A stretch of DNA of 64,000 bases from Streptomyces eurocidicus (lineage in GTDB: Bacteria; Actinomycetota; Actinomycetes; Streptomycetales; Streptomycetaceae): the NCBI RefSeq assembly GCF_002891295.1, contig NZ_LGUI01000010.1, positions 297,504 to 361,503 on the forward strand. Reading direction: 5' to 3'. The translations under genes and the position numbers were made by a program. The notes under the pieces were generated by a model. That model searched no databases and was not told the origin of the DNA. It saw only the letters and a list, made by a program, of their open reading frames with translations. Numbering within the stretch: position 1 is the first letter of the stretch; the number at the start of each line of letters is the position of its first letter. Positions 42,239-53,141 of the stretch are shown piece by piece.

Positions 42239-42797
42239 TCATGGCATTTCTCCGGCGGGGCGCACCCCGCCGGACCCCGGGTCCCGCCGGGGGACGCCGT
42301 CGAGCCCGGCGACCAGCGCGCCGGGGTCGATCCCGGCCCGGCGCAGCACCTCGGCGGCCCGGCAGTCGCGGTCCCGGGCGAGGGCGGCGAGCAGGTCCAC
42401 GCCCGCCACCCGGTCGGCGCCCGCGCGCGGGCCCGGACGGCCGCGCCTCCAGCGCGGCCGCGGCGGGCGGCGACCAGCCGGGCGCCCGGCTGTCGGAGCG
42501 GGCCGGCAGCGCCCCGGAGTCCTCGGCCGTGCCGCTCCAGCGCAGCCCGTAGCCGATCGCGCGCTGGACGAGATAGCCCAGCAGCCGTACGACACGGCCC
42601 GTGCCGCCGTCGAGGACCAGGCGCGTCTCGGGGTCCGCCTCCAGGAGGGTGTGCAGCAGGTGCGCGGTGTCGATCTGCCGGTCGCCGTCGCGGACGGCGC
42701 GCCTGCGGGCGCCCGCGACCACCGAGGCCAGTTCGACGCTGAGCCGGTCCTCACAGGCGGTGCCGGCCGGTCCGATGTCACGTGTACGGCTTTGCAC
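42239..42797 (-). pseudogene. Clp N-domain protein interrupted by a frameshift
   Basis: The locus encodes a Clp-N (ClpA/ClpC amino-terminal) repeat protein without AAA modules, as in Streptomyces. The first repeat (LSVELASVVAGARRRAVRDGDRQIDTAHLLHTLLEADPE... LLGYLVQRAIGYGLRW) is read in one frame from GTG 42797. The second repeat (GADRVAGVDLLAALARDRDCRAAEVLRRAGIDPGALVAGL) is in a different frame and stops at 42239. The switch lies near 42417-42435, in a GC dinucleotide run; adding one base there joins the repeats. The start is odd: GGGAGG touches the GTG. It could be a sequencing error or a real pseudogene. Confidence 0.7.
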
Positions 42798-42882
42798 CCT
42801 CCCACCCCATCAGTCACGCGCTGTCCGGTCATCCCCGCCGGGGAGCATTCGCGCATCCGACGCCGGTTGGGCGCGCACGGCT

Positions 42883-42913
42883 CCGCCCTCATCCTTGAGG
42901 AGGATGAGGGCGG
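42883..42913 (-). terminator. hairpin terminator after the PadR gene
   Basis: Perfect 13-bp inverted repeat: CCGCCCTCATCCT (42883-42895) and AGGATGAGGGCGG (42901-42913) with a five-base TGAGG loop. It follows the padR stop (42989) on the minus strand, and precedes the Clp-N gene. Confidence 0.8.
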
Positions 42914-42988
42914 ATCGGGTGTCAGGGGTGCCGGCGCTCCGGAGCGGCGGCACCGGCGGGCCCGGCCGACGGGCCGGGCTCGCGCGGA

Positions 42989-43606
42989 TCAGCTCTCGTC
43001 GGCCAGGATCAGATACAGCTTCCTGCGCGATTCGTCGATCACGTCGAGCGCCTTCCGCCGCTGCTCCTCGCTGCCGGTCTTCCAGACCTGGCCGAACGCC
43101 TCGAGCAGCTTGAAACCGGCCTGCCGGACCTCCTGGGCGCCTTCCCAGCCGGCCCCCCGGCCGACCTCCTCCCAGGGGGCGGCGGAGCCGGTGTCGGCCT
43201 CGGCACGCCCGGCGTCCGTGAGGGTGAACAGCTTCTTGCCGCCCTCGCTCGCGCTCTCGATCAGGCCCTCGTCCTCCAGCATCTGGAGCGTGGGGTAGAC
43301 CGAGCCCGGGCTGGGCTTCCAGGCCCCGGCACTGCGCTCGGCGATCTCCTGGATCATCTCGTAGCCGTGCATCGGCCGGTCCTTGAGCAGGGCCAGGATC
43401 GACGCGCGGACGTCACCGCGCCGCGCCCTGCCGCCCGGACCGCCGCGGCCCCGGCCCCGCGGGCCGCCGAAGGGCGGCCCGCCGAAACCCGGCCCGAACG
43501 GCCCGAAGGCCGCGCGGCGCCCCTCGAACTCACCCGGCCCCCGGCGGCCGCCGCGGCCGTGGTGCTCCCGCCCGTACTCGTCTCCGTGTCCATGTGAACG
43601 CCACAT
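42989..43606 (-). CDS. PadR-family transcriptional regulator
   Basis: PadR regulator of 205 residues. The winged HTH begins near residue 65: DVRASILALLKDRPMHGYEMIQEIAE, then WKPSPGSVYPTLQMLEDEGLIESA, the PadR signature. It ends with a helical dimer region. The first 63 residues are a glycine/arginine/phenylalanine-rich tail (GGPPFGGPRGRGRGGPGGRARRG) of low complexity, common in Streptomyces PadR proteins but of unknown role; RG-rich tails often bind nucleic acid. It is divergent from phzF with about 160 bases between starts. No exporter is adjacent. Confidence 0.9.
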   Translation of the reverse strand: MWRSHGHGDEYGREHHGRGGRRGPGEFEGRRAAFGPFGPGFGGPPFGGPRGRGRGGPGGRARRGDVRASILALLKDRPMHGYEMIQEIAERSAGAWKPSPGSVYPTLQMLEDEGLIESASEGGKKLFTLTDAGRAEADTGSAAPWEEVGRGAGWEGAQEVRQAGFKLLEAFGQVWKTGSEEQRRKALDVIDESRRKLYLILADES

Positions 43607-43667
43607 GACGTCTCTCCCCTCGTCGGTCGGTATCGCAGAACTCCTTCGATCAGTCGCGATACGTCAA

Positions 43668-43677
43668 CGATATATCG
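43668..43677. promoter_or_regulatory. candidate PadR operator palindrome
   Basis: CGATATATCG is a perfect 10-bp palindrome within an AT-richer stretch between padR and phzF. Nearby TATCGC (43631) and GCGATA (43656) form a second, wider inverted pair. PadR proteins often autoregulate at AT-rich palindromes, but this is inference. Confidence 0.35.
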
Positions 43678-43764
43678 GTAACACTCGTTCGGCAACGCCT
43701 CGCGGGCCAGATTCCGGAGATTGGCTCTGGCCTGCGGCTTTGCCCGTTCCGATACGGTCCGGGC

Positions 43765-44580
43765 ATGCGGATTCGAATCGTCGACGCCTTCACCGACCGA
43801 CCCTTCGCCGGCAATCAGGCCGGGGTCCAGCTCCTCGACACGGACGGCTTCCCCGAGGACGCCCGGCTCCAGCGGATCGCCGCCGAGCTCAACCTCTCCG
43901 AGACGGCCTTCGCGCACCGGCTGCCGGCCGGCGGGGAGGCGGACTGGGCCCTGCGCTGGTTCACCCCGACCACCGAGGTCGACATGTGCGGCCACGCCAC
44001 GCTCGCCACCGCGCACGTCCTGCACACCACGGGCACCGCCACCGGCACCGTCCGCTTCGCCGCGCGCTGCGGGATCCTCACCGCGACCGCCCACCCGGAC
44101 GGCTCCGTCACGCTGGACTTCCCGACTTCGGAGCTCATTCCGACGGCCGTCCCCGACGGGGTCGCCGAAGCGCTCGGCACCGAGCCCCTCGGCGCGTACG
44201 GCACGAGCGCGCACGTCGGCGACCTGCTGATCGAGCTCGCCGACGAGAAGACCGTACGGACCCTGGACCCCGACATCCCGGCGCTCGCCCGGCACTCGCG
44301 GCGGGGCATCATCGCCACCGCCGCCGCCGAGGACCCCGGCCGCGGCTACGACTACCTCTCGCGCTGCTTCTTCCCCAACGTCGGGATCGCCGAGGACCCG
44401 GTGACCGGCAGCGCGCACACCGCCCTGGCCCCCTTCTGGTCCGCCCGCCTGGGCCGCGACGACCTGACGGGGCTCCAGGCGTCCGCCCGCACCGGGCTCG
44501 TACGCACCGCGCTGCGCGGCGACCGCACGCTGCTCACCGGCAGGGCGGTCACCGTCGTCGAGGGCGACCTGCTCGTCTGA
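43765..44580 (+). CDS. PhzF-family isomerase/epimerase-like protein
   Basis: Protein of 271 residues of the PhzF superfamily (diaminopimelate-epimerase fold). It starts MRIRIVDAFTDRPFAGNQAGVQLL, where the GNPA-like GNQAG replaces the usual loop, and the catalytic glutamate sits in LSETAFAHR. The second-half signature is NVGIAEDPVTGSAHTALAPFWSARLG. PhzF itself isomerises DHHA in phenazine synthesis, but most family members, including this one, have no assigned substrate and no phenazine genes are near. It is divergent from padR and convergent with the CPBP gene. Confidence 0.85.
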   Translation: MRIRIVDAFTDRPFAGNQAGVQLLDTDGFPEDARLQRIAAELNLSETAFAHRLPAGGEADWALRWFTPTTEVDMCGHATLATAHVLHTTGTATGTVRFAARCGILTATAHPDGSVTLDFPTSELIPTAVPDGVAEALGTEPLGAYGTSAHVGDLLIELADEKTVRTLDPDIPALARHSRRGIIATAAAEDPGRGYDYLSRCFFPNVGIAEDPVTGSAHTALAPFWSARLGRDDLTGLQASARTGLVRTALRGDRTLLTGRAVTVVEGDLLV

Positions 44581-44611
44581 CGACTCCCCCGGCGGCCCCG
44601 GGCGTTCCCCG

Positions 44612-44631
44612 CCCCGGGGCGCGCCCCGGGG
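44612..44631. terminator. 20-bp GC palindrome between convergent genes
   Basis: Uninterrupted 20-bp perfect palindrome (10-base arms CCCCGGGGCG and CGCCCCGGGG) lies between the phzF stop at 44580 and the CPBP gene end at 44632. As RNA it would fold back from either strand, so it is a plausible shared terminator, though without a loop. Confidence 0.5.
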
Positions 44632-45477
44632 TCAGGCCGTGGGCAGCCAGTCCACCTTGCCCGCGAGCAGGGCGTAGCCCACGAAGGCCACGATGTCGAT
44701 CAGCGCGTGCGCGGCGACCAGCGGTCCGACCCGCCCCCATCGCCGGTAGAGCAGCACGAACACCACGCCCATCGCCATGTTCCCGACGAACCCGCCGACC
44801 CCCTGGTACAGGTGGTACGAACCGCGCAGCCCGGCGCTCGCCGCCAGGGCCGCGGCCGGGGTCCAGCCCAGCTGCCCGAGCCTGCGCAGCAGATAGCCGA
44901 CGACCACGACCTCCTCCAGGACCGCGTTCTGCACGGCGGAGGCGATCAGCACCGGCAGCTTCCACCAGACGTCGGGCAGCGACTCGGGCACCACGGTGAG
45001 GTTGGCGCCGGCCGCGCGCGCCCCGAGGTAGAGGAACAGCCCGGTGCCGCCGATCACCGCCGCGAGACCCGTCCCCCGGGTGAGGTCGAACCCGGGGCGC
45101 GACCGGTCGAGGCCCAGCGTCCGGAGGCCGCCGCGGGCCGGGTCCTCCCGCAGCAGCAGGTGCGCCACGAGGAGGACGGGCACCAGCGCGGTCGCGATGC
45201 CGAAGACCTGCCAGGAGAGGTCCAGCCACGGCCGGCCGGGGGCGTGCGAGGCGTTGAGCCGCGCGGCCTGGTCCTTGAGCCCGCCCGGCCGGGTGAGCGC
45301 GCCGACAAAGCTGATCAGCGCCGAGACCCCGCTGGCGCCCAGCGACAGCGCCAGGACGAGCGCGGTCTCGGAGCGCAGCAGGCGCCGCCGGGACGCCTCG
45401 CCGGACACCTCGCCGGACAGGGGCCCGGCGGGCGCCTCCGCCAGGATGCCGCCCTCGTCCCGCGCGTTCCGCCGCAC
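44632..45477 (-). CDS. CPBP-family intramembrane metalloprotease
   Basis: Polytopic membrane protein of 281 residues of the CAAX protease/bacteriocin-processing (CPBP) family. GTG 45477 has GGAGG five bases upstream and is preferred to longer frames that enter the tandem repeat. The conserved motif 1 is AVLEEVVVVGYLLRRL with the EE pair and Arg. Later come SYHLYQGVGGFVGNMAMGVVF and the motif-3-like AAHALIDIVAFVG, His/Asp metal site. Helices start near residue 30 (ETALVLALSLGASGVSALISFVGAL). The substrate is unknown. Confidence 0.88.
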   Translation of the reverse strand: MRRNARDEGGILAEAPAGPLSGEVSGEASRRRLLRSETALVLALSLGASGVSALISFVGALTRPGGLKDQAARLNASHAPGRPWLDLSWQVFGIATALVPVLLVAHLLLREDPARGGLRTLGLDRSRPGFDLTRGTGLAAVIGGTGLFLYLGARAAGANLTVVPESLPDVWWKLPVLIASAVQNAVLEEVVVVGYLLRRLGQLGWTPAAALAASAGLRGSYHLYQGVGGFVGNMAMGVVFVLLYRRWGRVGPLVAAHALIDIVAFVGYALLAGKVDWLPTA

Positions 45478-45682
45478 AACCGCCTCCGCTCCACGTGCCC
45501 CGGCCCGCCCGGGAGGCCGGGCCGTCGTCACAGCTTGCCCGACGGCCACGCGACGGTGCGGCAGGGGGCACCGGTGCGGCCGGGCGCCGACGTGGAGATC
45601 GGCCCGTACCGGTGCCGGCCCGCTTCGGCTCGTACCGGCCGGTGCCTCCGTCCGGCCCGGAGGGGCCCGCATTGGTACGAGG

Positions 45683-45909
45683 CACCCCGTACGGGGCGGG
45701 CACCGGCCCGCCTTCGGCCCGGGGAACGCCCACGCCCGCCTGGGACACCCGTACCGGCCGACACCGACCCACCTTCGGCCCGGGGGACGCCCGCGTCCGT
45801 CCGGGAGACACCCGTACGGTCCGGCACCGGCCCGCCTTCGGTCCGGAAGGCGCCCGCATCCGTCCGGGACACCCGTACCGGCCCGGAGGGCACCCCGTAC
45901 CCGCCCGGG
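45683..45909. repeat. 63-bp tandem repeat, about three and a half copies
   Basis: Units start with CACCCGTAC or CACCCCGTAC: 45683-45745 (63), 45746-45808 (63), 45809-45869 (61) and a partial unit from 45870. Each contains an ACCGGCCCGCCTTCGG-type core and ends CCGTCCGGGA. More degenerate sequence extends to about 45600. It fills most of the 432-base gap between the GCS2-type ligase and the CPBP protease, both on the minus strand. The 63-base period is divisible by three, so open frames run through it by chance. Confidence 0.8.
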
Positions 45910-47412
45910 TCAGTCCGCGATCCCCGGCGGCCAGGTGTGCACGGGCTCGCCCGTCCGCATCAGCTCGCAGTAGCGGCGGGTGGTCACGGCCAGCGCCTTG
46001 TCCCGGTCCAGGCCCTGTTCCAGCGCGCGGTGGTAGGTGTCGACCTGCCAGGAGGCGCCGTTCGCCCTGCGGCGGCAGCGCTCCTCGACGACCCCGAGGT
46101 AGCGGTCCCGGTCGGCCGGTTCCACCCCCCACGCGTCGAGCCCGGCGGCCGCCAGCGGCAGCAGTTCCTCCTGGACGAGCCGGACGGCGGGCATCCGGGC
46201 CAGCCCGCCGGCCCGGCCGGGCTTCGGCCAGCGCAGCCAGGCGTCGATGCCGTGGCGGCACGCGGTGTCGAAGTTGTCCGCGGCGACCCCGAAGGGCATC
46301 CGCGTCCAGACCGGCCGGGGCTCCTCCGCGAGCGCCCGGACCACCCCGTAGTAGAAGGCGGTGTTGGCCATGACGTCGGTGACGGTGGGGCCGGCCGGCA
46401 GCACGCGGTTCTCCACCCGCAGGTGCGGAACACCGTCGGCGACCGCGTAGACCGGCCGGTTCCAGCGGTAGATCGTGCCGTTGTGCAGGGTGAGTTCGTA
46501 GAGCTCGGGCACCCCGCCCTCGGCCAGCACCCGCACCGGGTCCTCGCCGTCGGAGAGGGGCAGCAGGGGCGGGAAGTAGCGGAGGTTCTCCTCGAACAGG
46601 TCGTAGGCCGAATCGATCCAGCGCTCGCCGAACCAGGTGCGCGGGCGGACGCCCTGCGCCTTGAGCTCGGGCGGACGGGTGTCGGTGGACTGGACGAACA
46701 GCGGTGGGCGGGACTCGCGCCACAGCTCCCGGCCGAAGAGGAAGGGGGAGTTGGCGCCGACGGCGATCTGCGCGGCCGCGACGGCCTGCGCGGCGTTCCA
46801 CACGGCCGCGAAGCGCCTCGGGGTGACCTGGAGGTGCAACTGCACGGAGGTACAGGCGGCTTCGGGGGCGATGGACGCGGCGGTGCAGGTCAGCCGCTCC
46901 ACGCCCTCGATCTCGATGGTGAAGTGCTCCCCGCGCGCGGCGAGCACCTGCTCGTTGAGCATCGCGTAACGGTCGGCCTCGGAGAGGTTCGCGGAGACCA
47001 GATGACCGTCCCGGAGGGTCGGCAGAATACCGATCATCACAATGCCGGAATCCACTTCCATCGCTTTGCGGTCGGCATAGGACAACCCCGTCCGCAACTC
47101 CTCCGCGAGCTGATCGAGCACCCGCCCGGACAGCCGGTGCGGAACAATGTTCACCTCAAGATTGAAACGTCCGAGTTCGGTCTGGAAATCCCCACTGGCG
47201 ATACGTTTCAGCACTTCGGTGTTCACCATGCTCGGCATACCGTCGGGCCCCGCGAGATTCAGCTCGATCTCCAGGCCCACAAGGTTCCGGGGACGGTCGA
47301 ACCGCTTCTCCGCCAGCAACCTCGCCAACACGTCCAGGCATTGCCGGAGCTTGTCCCGGTGGCGCTGCCGGTCGGGGAGAGCGAACCGCTCGGCCACGAC
47401 CTTCTCACCCAT
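45910..47412 (-). CDS. glutamate-cysteine ligase family 2-like protein
   Basis: ATP-grasp-like/GCS2 carboxylate-amine ligase of 500 residues. Family landmarks are VGLEIELNLAGPDGMP near residue 44, FNLEVNIVPHRLSG, AANLSEADRYAML and the LRVENRVLPAGPTVTDVMANTAFYYG segment. It begins at ATG 47412 with GGAAGGA upstream; the ORF extension to 47439 is not needed. Members ligate glutamate to cysteine or other amines; in Streptomyces, which use mycothiol, the true substrate is uncertain. It is transcribed toward the tandem repeat and CPBP gene, away from a long AT-richer region. Confidence 0.8.
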   Translation of the reverse strand: MGEKVVAERFALPDRQRHRDKLRQCLDVLARLLAEKRFDRPRNLVGLEIELNLAGPDGMPSMVNTEVLKRIASGDFQTELGRFNLEVNIVPHRLSGRVLDQLAEELRTGLSYADRKAMEVDSGIVMIGILPTLRDGHLVSANLSEADRYAMLNEQVLAARGEHFTIEIEGVERLTCTAASIAPEAACTSVQLHLQVTPRRFAAVWNAAQAVAAAQIAVGANSPFLFGRELWRESRPPLFVQSTDTRPPELKAQGVRPRTWFGERWIDSAYDLFEENLRYFPPLLPLSDGEDPVRVLAEGGVPELYELTLHNGTIYRWNRPVYAVADGVPHLRVENRVLPAGPTVTDVMANTAFYYGVVRALAEEPRPVWTRMPFGVAADNFDTACRHGIDAWLRWPKPGRAGGLARMPAVRLVQEELLPLAAAGLDAWGVEPADRDRYLGVVEERCRRRANGASWQVDTYHRALEQGLDRDKALAVTTRRYCELMRTGEPVHTWPPGIAD

Positions 47413-47908
47413 CGCGGCGTCCTTCCTCGCACGGGTCACCCGGGGCGCCGGCCGCCCGGGTCACGATCGATGATGCCCAGCCATTGTGATCGATAACGCC
47501 CCGCCGGACCCGTCTACCCGGTAGGCTCGGCAGTACGCACGCGTTGGCACATTCCGCGGGCAAGGAACAAAACTCCGTATTTCCGCACGCCGCTGGTGAT
47601 AAACACCGACGAGATCCGGCCTACCCTGCCCGGGATATCACACGAGGTCGCGCGCGCGAACCCGGCACAGAATCACCGAAATCCCCCCTGGACAAGGCCC
47701 GGATTTCCTCTTGCGGGAAATACTCACGACAGCTAGCCGAAACACCATGTGAACATGTGTCGTATAAACTTCGCTGACGAGGCAGAGAGCAGGCGCCCCG
47801 GCCCCGGTGAGTCGGTACGGTCCCCGGCCCCCCTCTGACCCCGCACGCCGACAGCGTCGTCCGCACCTGCCCAGCACAACGTGTCTCCGAAGTGAGAGGC
47901 GACCCATC
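47413..47908. other. 496-bp divergent region with low-GC promoters
   Basis: No convincing gene was found. The plus-strand frame at 47544-47777 (77 codons) has poor codon bias. Around 47545-47600 and 47690-47775 the sequence is unusually AT-rich, with ACATGTG/CATGT near 47745 and TATAAACT at 47763, so promoters of the GCS2-type gene and the 47909 gene are expected here. Confidence 0.4.
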
Positions 47909-48496
47909 ATGCCGCTGCATGTCCTCCCTGCCCCCGCGCCTGCCCTGCTCAGCATCGTCACCGCCCTTGGCTCCCCCACCGCCGTGCGCGAGGCCCGCAC
48001 CCCTTCCCTGAAGTCCGCGCAGGGGCCCCTGACGCCCGAACTCCCCTTGCCCGTACACCTCCTGGAGCGGGACACCCACCGCGGCGGCACCCCGCGCACC
48101 CGGCTCACCGGCTGGCGCTTCCACATCCGCAGCGGCGAGCGGGCGGTGGCGGCGGCCGACACGGCACCCACGGCGGACGGCTGGGCGTTCTCCCACTTCT
48201 TCGAAGGCCCCTACCTCGCCTCGACCGAGCGCGCGCTGCGCCAGGCCGAGGCCCTGACGACGCCTTACCAGCCCAGGCTGCTGTCGGTCCCGGAGCTCTA
48301 CATGCTCACGCTCTGGCTGCACGGCGACACCGCCGCCGACGCGGCGTCCGGGCTGCCGGCCCCCGGCGATCTGCTGGTGCCCCTCGCCCCGGCACCACCG
48401 GGCATCGCCGCCCACCGGCCGCACCGCTTCGGCGACCTGCTGCCCGTCATCTCGCTGCGGCTCACGCCGCCACCGCTGCTGAAGACGCCCGCCTGA
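47909..48496 (+). CDS. conserved hypothetical protein
   Basis: Unrecognised protein of 195 residues, cytoplasmic by appearance. ATG 47909 follows GAGAGG. It is proline/alanine/leucine-rich, with no membrane helix after the short hydrophobic start (VLPAPAPALLSIVTAL), and has segments such as RTRLTGWRFHIRSGERAVAAADTAPTADG, HFFEGPYLASTERAL and LLSVPELYMLTLWLHGDTA. Codon bias is strong, so it is probably real. A hairpin follows its stop. A function cannot be assigned. Confidence 0.65.
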   Translation: MPLHVLPAPAPALLSIVTALGSPTAVREARTPSLKSAQGPLTPELPLPVHLLERDTHRGGTPRTRLTGWRFHIRSGERAVAAADTAPTADGWAFSHFFEGPYLASTERALRQAEALTTPYQPRLLSVPELYMLTLWLHGDTAADAASGLPAPGDLLVPLAPAPPGIAAHRPHRFGDLLPVISLRLTPPPLLKTPA

Positions 48497-48801
48497 CGCG
48501 GGTCCGACGTGCGGAAGCCCCGCGGCCGGACACCGTGCCGCGGGGCGCACACCTGTGCTCACCCTCGCGGACTAGCCCGTGCCGACCATGCCGGACCACC
48601 CGAAGCGGCGGTACGGCCGGTGGCAACCGCCCGCATGGGTGACGCGTCCTCATCCAGTGAGGAGCGCTGCCGGGAAATCCCTGCGGAATCACGCCCGTGG
48701 GGCAACACTGGTATCGACCAACCGATTCGCCTACGGGGGGCGGCATGACCACCGCATCGAGCCGCAGGACAGCCACCACATCAGAGCGAAAGATCCCTTC
48801 C
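48497..48801. other. intergenic region between the hypothetical gene and DUF5999
   Basis: After the hairpin (48517-48546) nothing recognisable is present for about 250 bases except an in-frame ATG at 48745 that would extend the DUF5999 protein by 19 residues. This region probably carries the promoter for the DUF5999 gene. Confidence 0.35.
48517..48546 (+). terminator. hairpin terminator after the 47909 gene
   Basis: Ten-base arms GCCCCGCGGC (48517-48526) and GCCGCGGGGC (48537-48546) with a ten-base loop, 20 bases past the stop. GC-rich stem without a T-tract. Confidence 0.7.
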
Positions 48802-49008
48802 ATGTGCCAGCACCAGCCCGCGTGTCCCACCGCCGACTCCACCGACCGGGAGGCCGCCCATCTGGTGGCGCACCACCCGGAGCAGGGCTGGAGCCTGCTG
48901 TGCAACGGCGTCCTCTGCTTCGAGGACACCGGTGAGCTGCTGCCGGACGGTCAGATCATCGCACCGCACCGGCCATTGGACGCGGATCACGTGGTGACCG
49001 CTGCCTGA
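48802..49008 (+). CDS. DUF5999 small cysteine-containing protein
   Basis: Small protein of 68 residues matching the DUF5999 family of actinobacteria. It starts MCQHQPACPTADSTDREA, with two cysteines and histidines that could bind a metal, and continues VAHHPEQGWSLLCNGVLCFEDTGELLPDGQII, giving four cysteines in all. The role is unknown. Start 48802 matches the usual MCQHQP family beginning; the in-frame ATG at 48745 is less likely. It converges on gcvP with a repeat and a terminator between them. Confidence 0.85.
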   Translation: MCQHQPACPTADSTDREAAHLVAHHPEQGWSLLCNGVLCFEDTGELLPDGQIIAPHRPLDADHVVTAA

Positions 49009-49072
49009 TACCGGCATCCACGCACCGCCGCACACGCGACACCGGCACGACCGTACGACCGCACGCATACGC

Positions 49073-49124
49073 GGAAGAACAGCACAGAAGAACGGCACAG
49101 AAGAACAGCACAGAAGAACAGCAC
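49073..49124. repeat. 13-bp tandem repeat, four copies
   Basis: AGAAGAACAGCAC occurs four times in a row (49073-49085, 49086-49098, 49099-49111, 49112-49124) with single-base variants in the first two units. It is purine-rich on the plus strand, in the gap between DUF5999 and gcvP. Confidence 0.85.
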
Positions 49125-49136
49125 CACGCACACGAA

Positions 49137-49170
49137 GGGGCCGGCCCGGCGCACTCGCCGAACCGGCCCC
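49137..49170. terminator. hairpin between DUF5999 and gcvP
   Basis: Outer arms GGGGCCGG (49137-49144) and CCGGCCCC (49163-49170) enclose an inner GGCG-CACT-CGCC hairpin. The pair lies between two convergent genes, so it can end transcripts from both. Confidence 0.7.
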
Positions 49171-49213
49171 GACCCGGGTCCCGGAGAGGACCCGTCCTAA
49201 CTCAGCGGGCCTC

Positions 49214-52105
<2,892 letters not shown>

Positions 52106-52170
52106 CTGCGGAGGCCTCCTGGTCATTGCGACCTGCGAGGGGTACCACGGCGCGGGTACCCGGACGGCCT

Positions 52171-52397
52171 CCCCCTCTGTCATCTCAACCTGAGAGCTTC
52201 ACCGAGCCGCCTCACACGGCCCGGCTTTCACCGTCGGTGAGGACGGGCTTCGGTGTGGTGCCTGACCGGGCCCGCCCTGCTTTCCAGAGTGACCTCGTCC
52301 ATGCGGTACGGGTGCCTGAGAGATTCCGGGGAGGATTTGCTCCTTCGGCGTCTCCGGAGAAGCCGGTGAGGGCTCTCGGAAGACTCTCCCGCACGGG
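52171..52397 (-). promoter_or_regulatory. tandem glycine riboswitch
   Basis: Minus-strand leader of gcvP. The first aptamer begins CGGGAGAG near 52392 and carries the conserved CGAAGGAGCAAATCC core (52335-52349), then TCTCAGGCACCC. The second, after a short linker, contains CACCGAAG and ends CTCTCAGG...GACAGAGGGG (52171-52205). Two glycine aptamers in tandem are the classic arrangement. It lies about 66 bases before the gcvP start, so control by transcription or translation is possible. Confidence 0.92.
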
Positions 52398-52564
52398 GTC
52401 TGCGGCCATTCGTCAGCCTACCAGCGTGGCTTTGGGCAGAGCCTCCGAGTGGCCGGTTCCCGCTTTGTGCCTTTTCGTTGGTGTCGGGGGACGTTGCCAG
52501 GGGGCCAGGGCTCGGCCGGGGCCCCTGGGGCACTCGGGGCTTCGCGCGACCCTTGGGAGGAACG

Positions 52565-52951
52565 GTGCAGAGTGATATCGATCCACGGAGCCTGATCGGC
52601 CGCAAGGCGTTCGACCGTCACGGCGCGAAGATCGGCACCGTGGACGAGGTGTATCTGGACGACGCGACCGGGGAGCCGGAGTGGGCGGCGGTCCGCACCG
52701 GGCTCTTCGGCCGGGACGCCTTCGTGCCACTGGGGCCGAGCGAGGCCGTGGACGACGCTCTGCGCATCCCCTACGAGCGGTCGCTGATCAAGGACGCGCC
52801 GGACTTCGGGGTCGGCCGCCATCTCTCCCCGGAGCAGGAGCTCCAGCTCTACCACCACTACGGGCTCGCCCTCCCCGCACCGGACGCCCCGCCCCCGGCC
52901 GGCGCCCCCTCCGACGAAGGGCTCGGCACCGTCAACGGCGCGGGCGGCTGA
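52565..52951 (+). CDS. PRC-barrel domain protein
   Basis: PRC-barrel protein of 128 residues. GTG 52565 (VQSDIDPRSLIGRKAFDRHG) has GGAGG five bases upstream. The domain covers about residues 7-80: LIGRKAFDRHGAKIGTVDEVYLDDATGEPEWAAVRTGLFG and FVPLGPSEAVDDALRIPYE, as in photosynthetic reaction centre and RimM barrels. The tail (PDFGVGRHLSPEQELQLYHHYGL) is the usual Streptomyces extension, related to stress-induced PRC proteins. The role is unknown, perhaps a scaffold or RNA-processing adaptor. It is divergent from gcvP. Confidence 0.85.
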   Translation: MQSDIDPRSLIGRKAFDRHGAKIGTVDEVYLDDATGEPEWAAVRTGLFGRDAFVPLGPSEAVDDALRIPYERSLIKDAPDFGVGRHLSPEQELQLYHHYGLALPAPDAPPPAGAPSDEGLGTVNGAGG

Positions 52952-53141
52952 CCCTCCGCGCAGGCGGGGCCGGCCGCGCTCGCGGCCTTCTCCGCACCCG
53001 CGACCCCTTGGGCTTCCGGAGGACCCTCCGGCCTCAGAATCTCCTGCACGCCAACGGGGGGCTCCGCATCAGCGGGGTCCTGCGCATCCACGGGGAGCTG
53101 CACGCCGGCAGGACCTTCCCCGCCCACGGGGAGCGGCGCGT

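Noticed and set aside
45528..45893. 121-codon minus frame through the 63-bp repeat
   Set aside because: The frame is open only because the repeat period is a multiple of three; no start context and no match.
47544..47777. 77-codon plus frame in the AT-richer region
   Set aside because: Codon use is unlike neighbours and no ribosome-binding site stands at its ATG; more likely promoter region.
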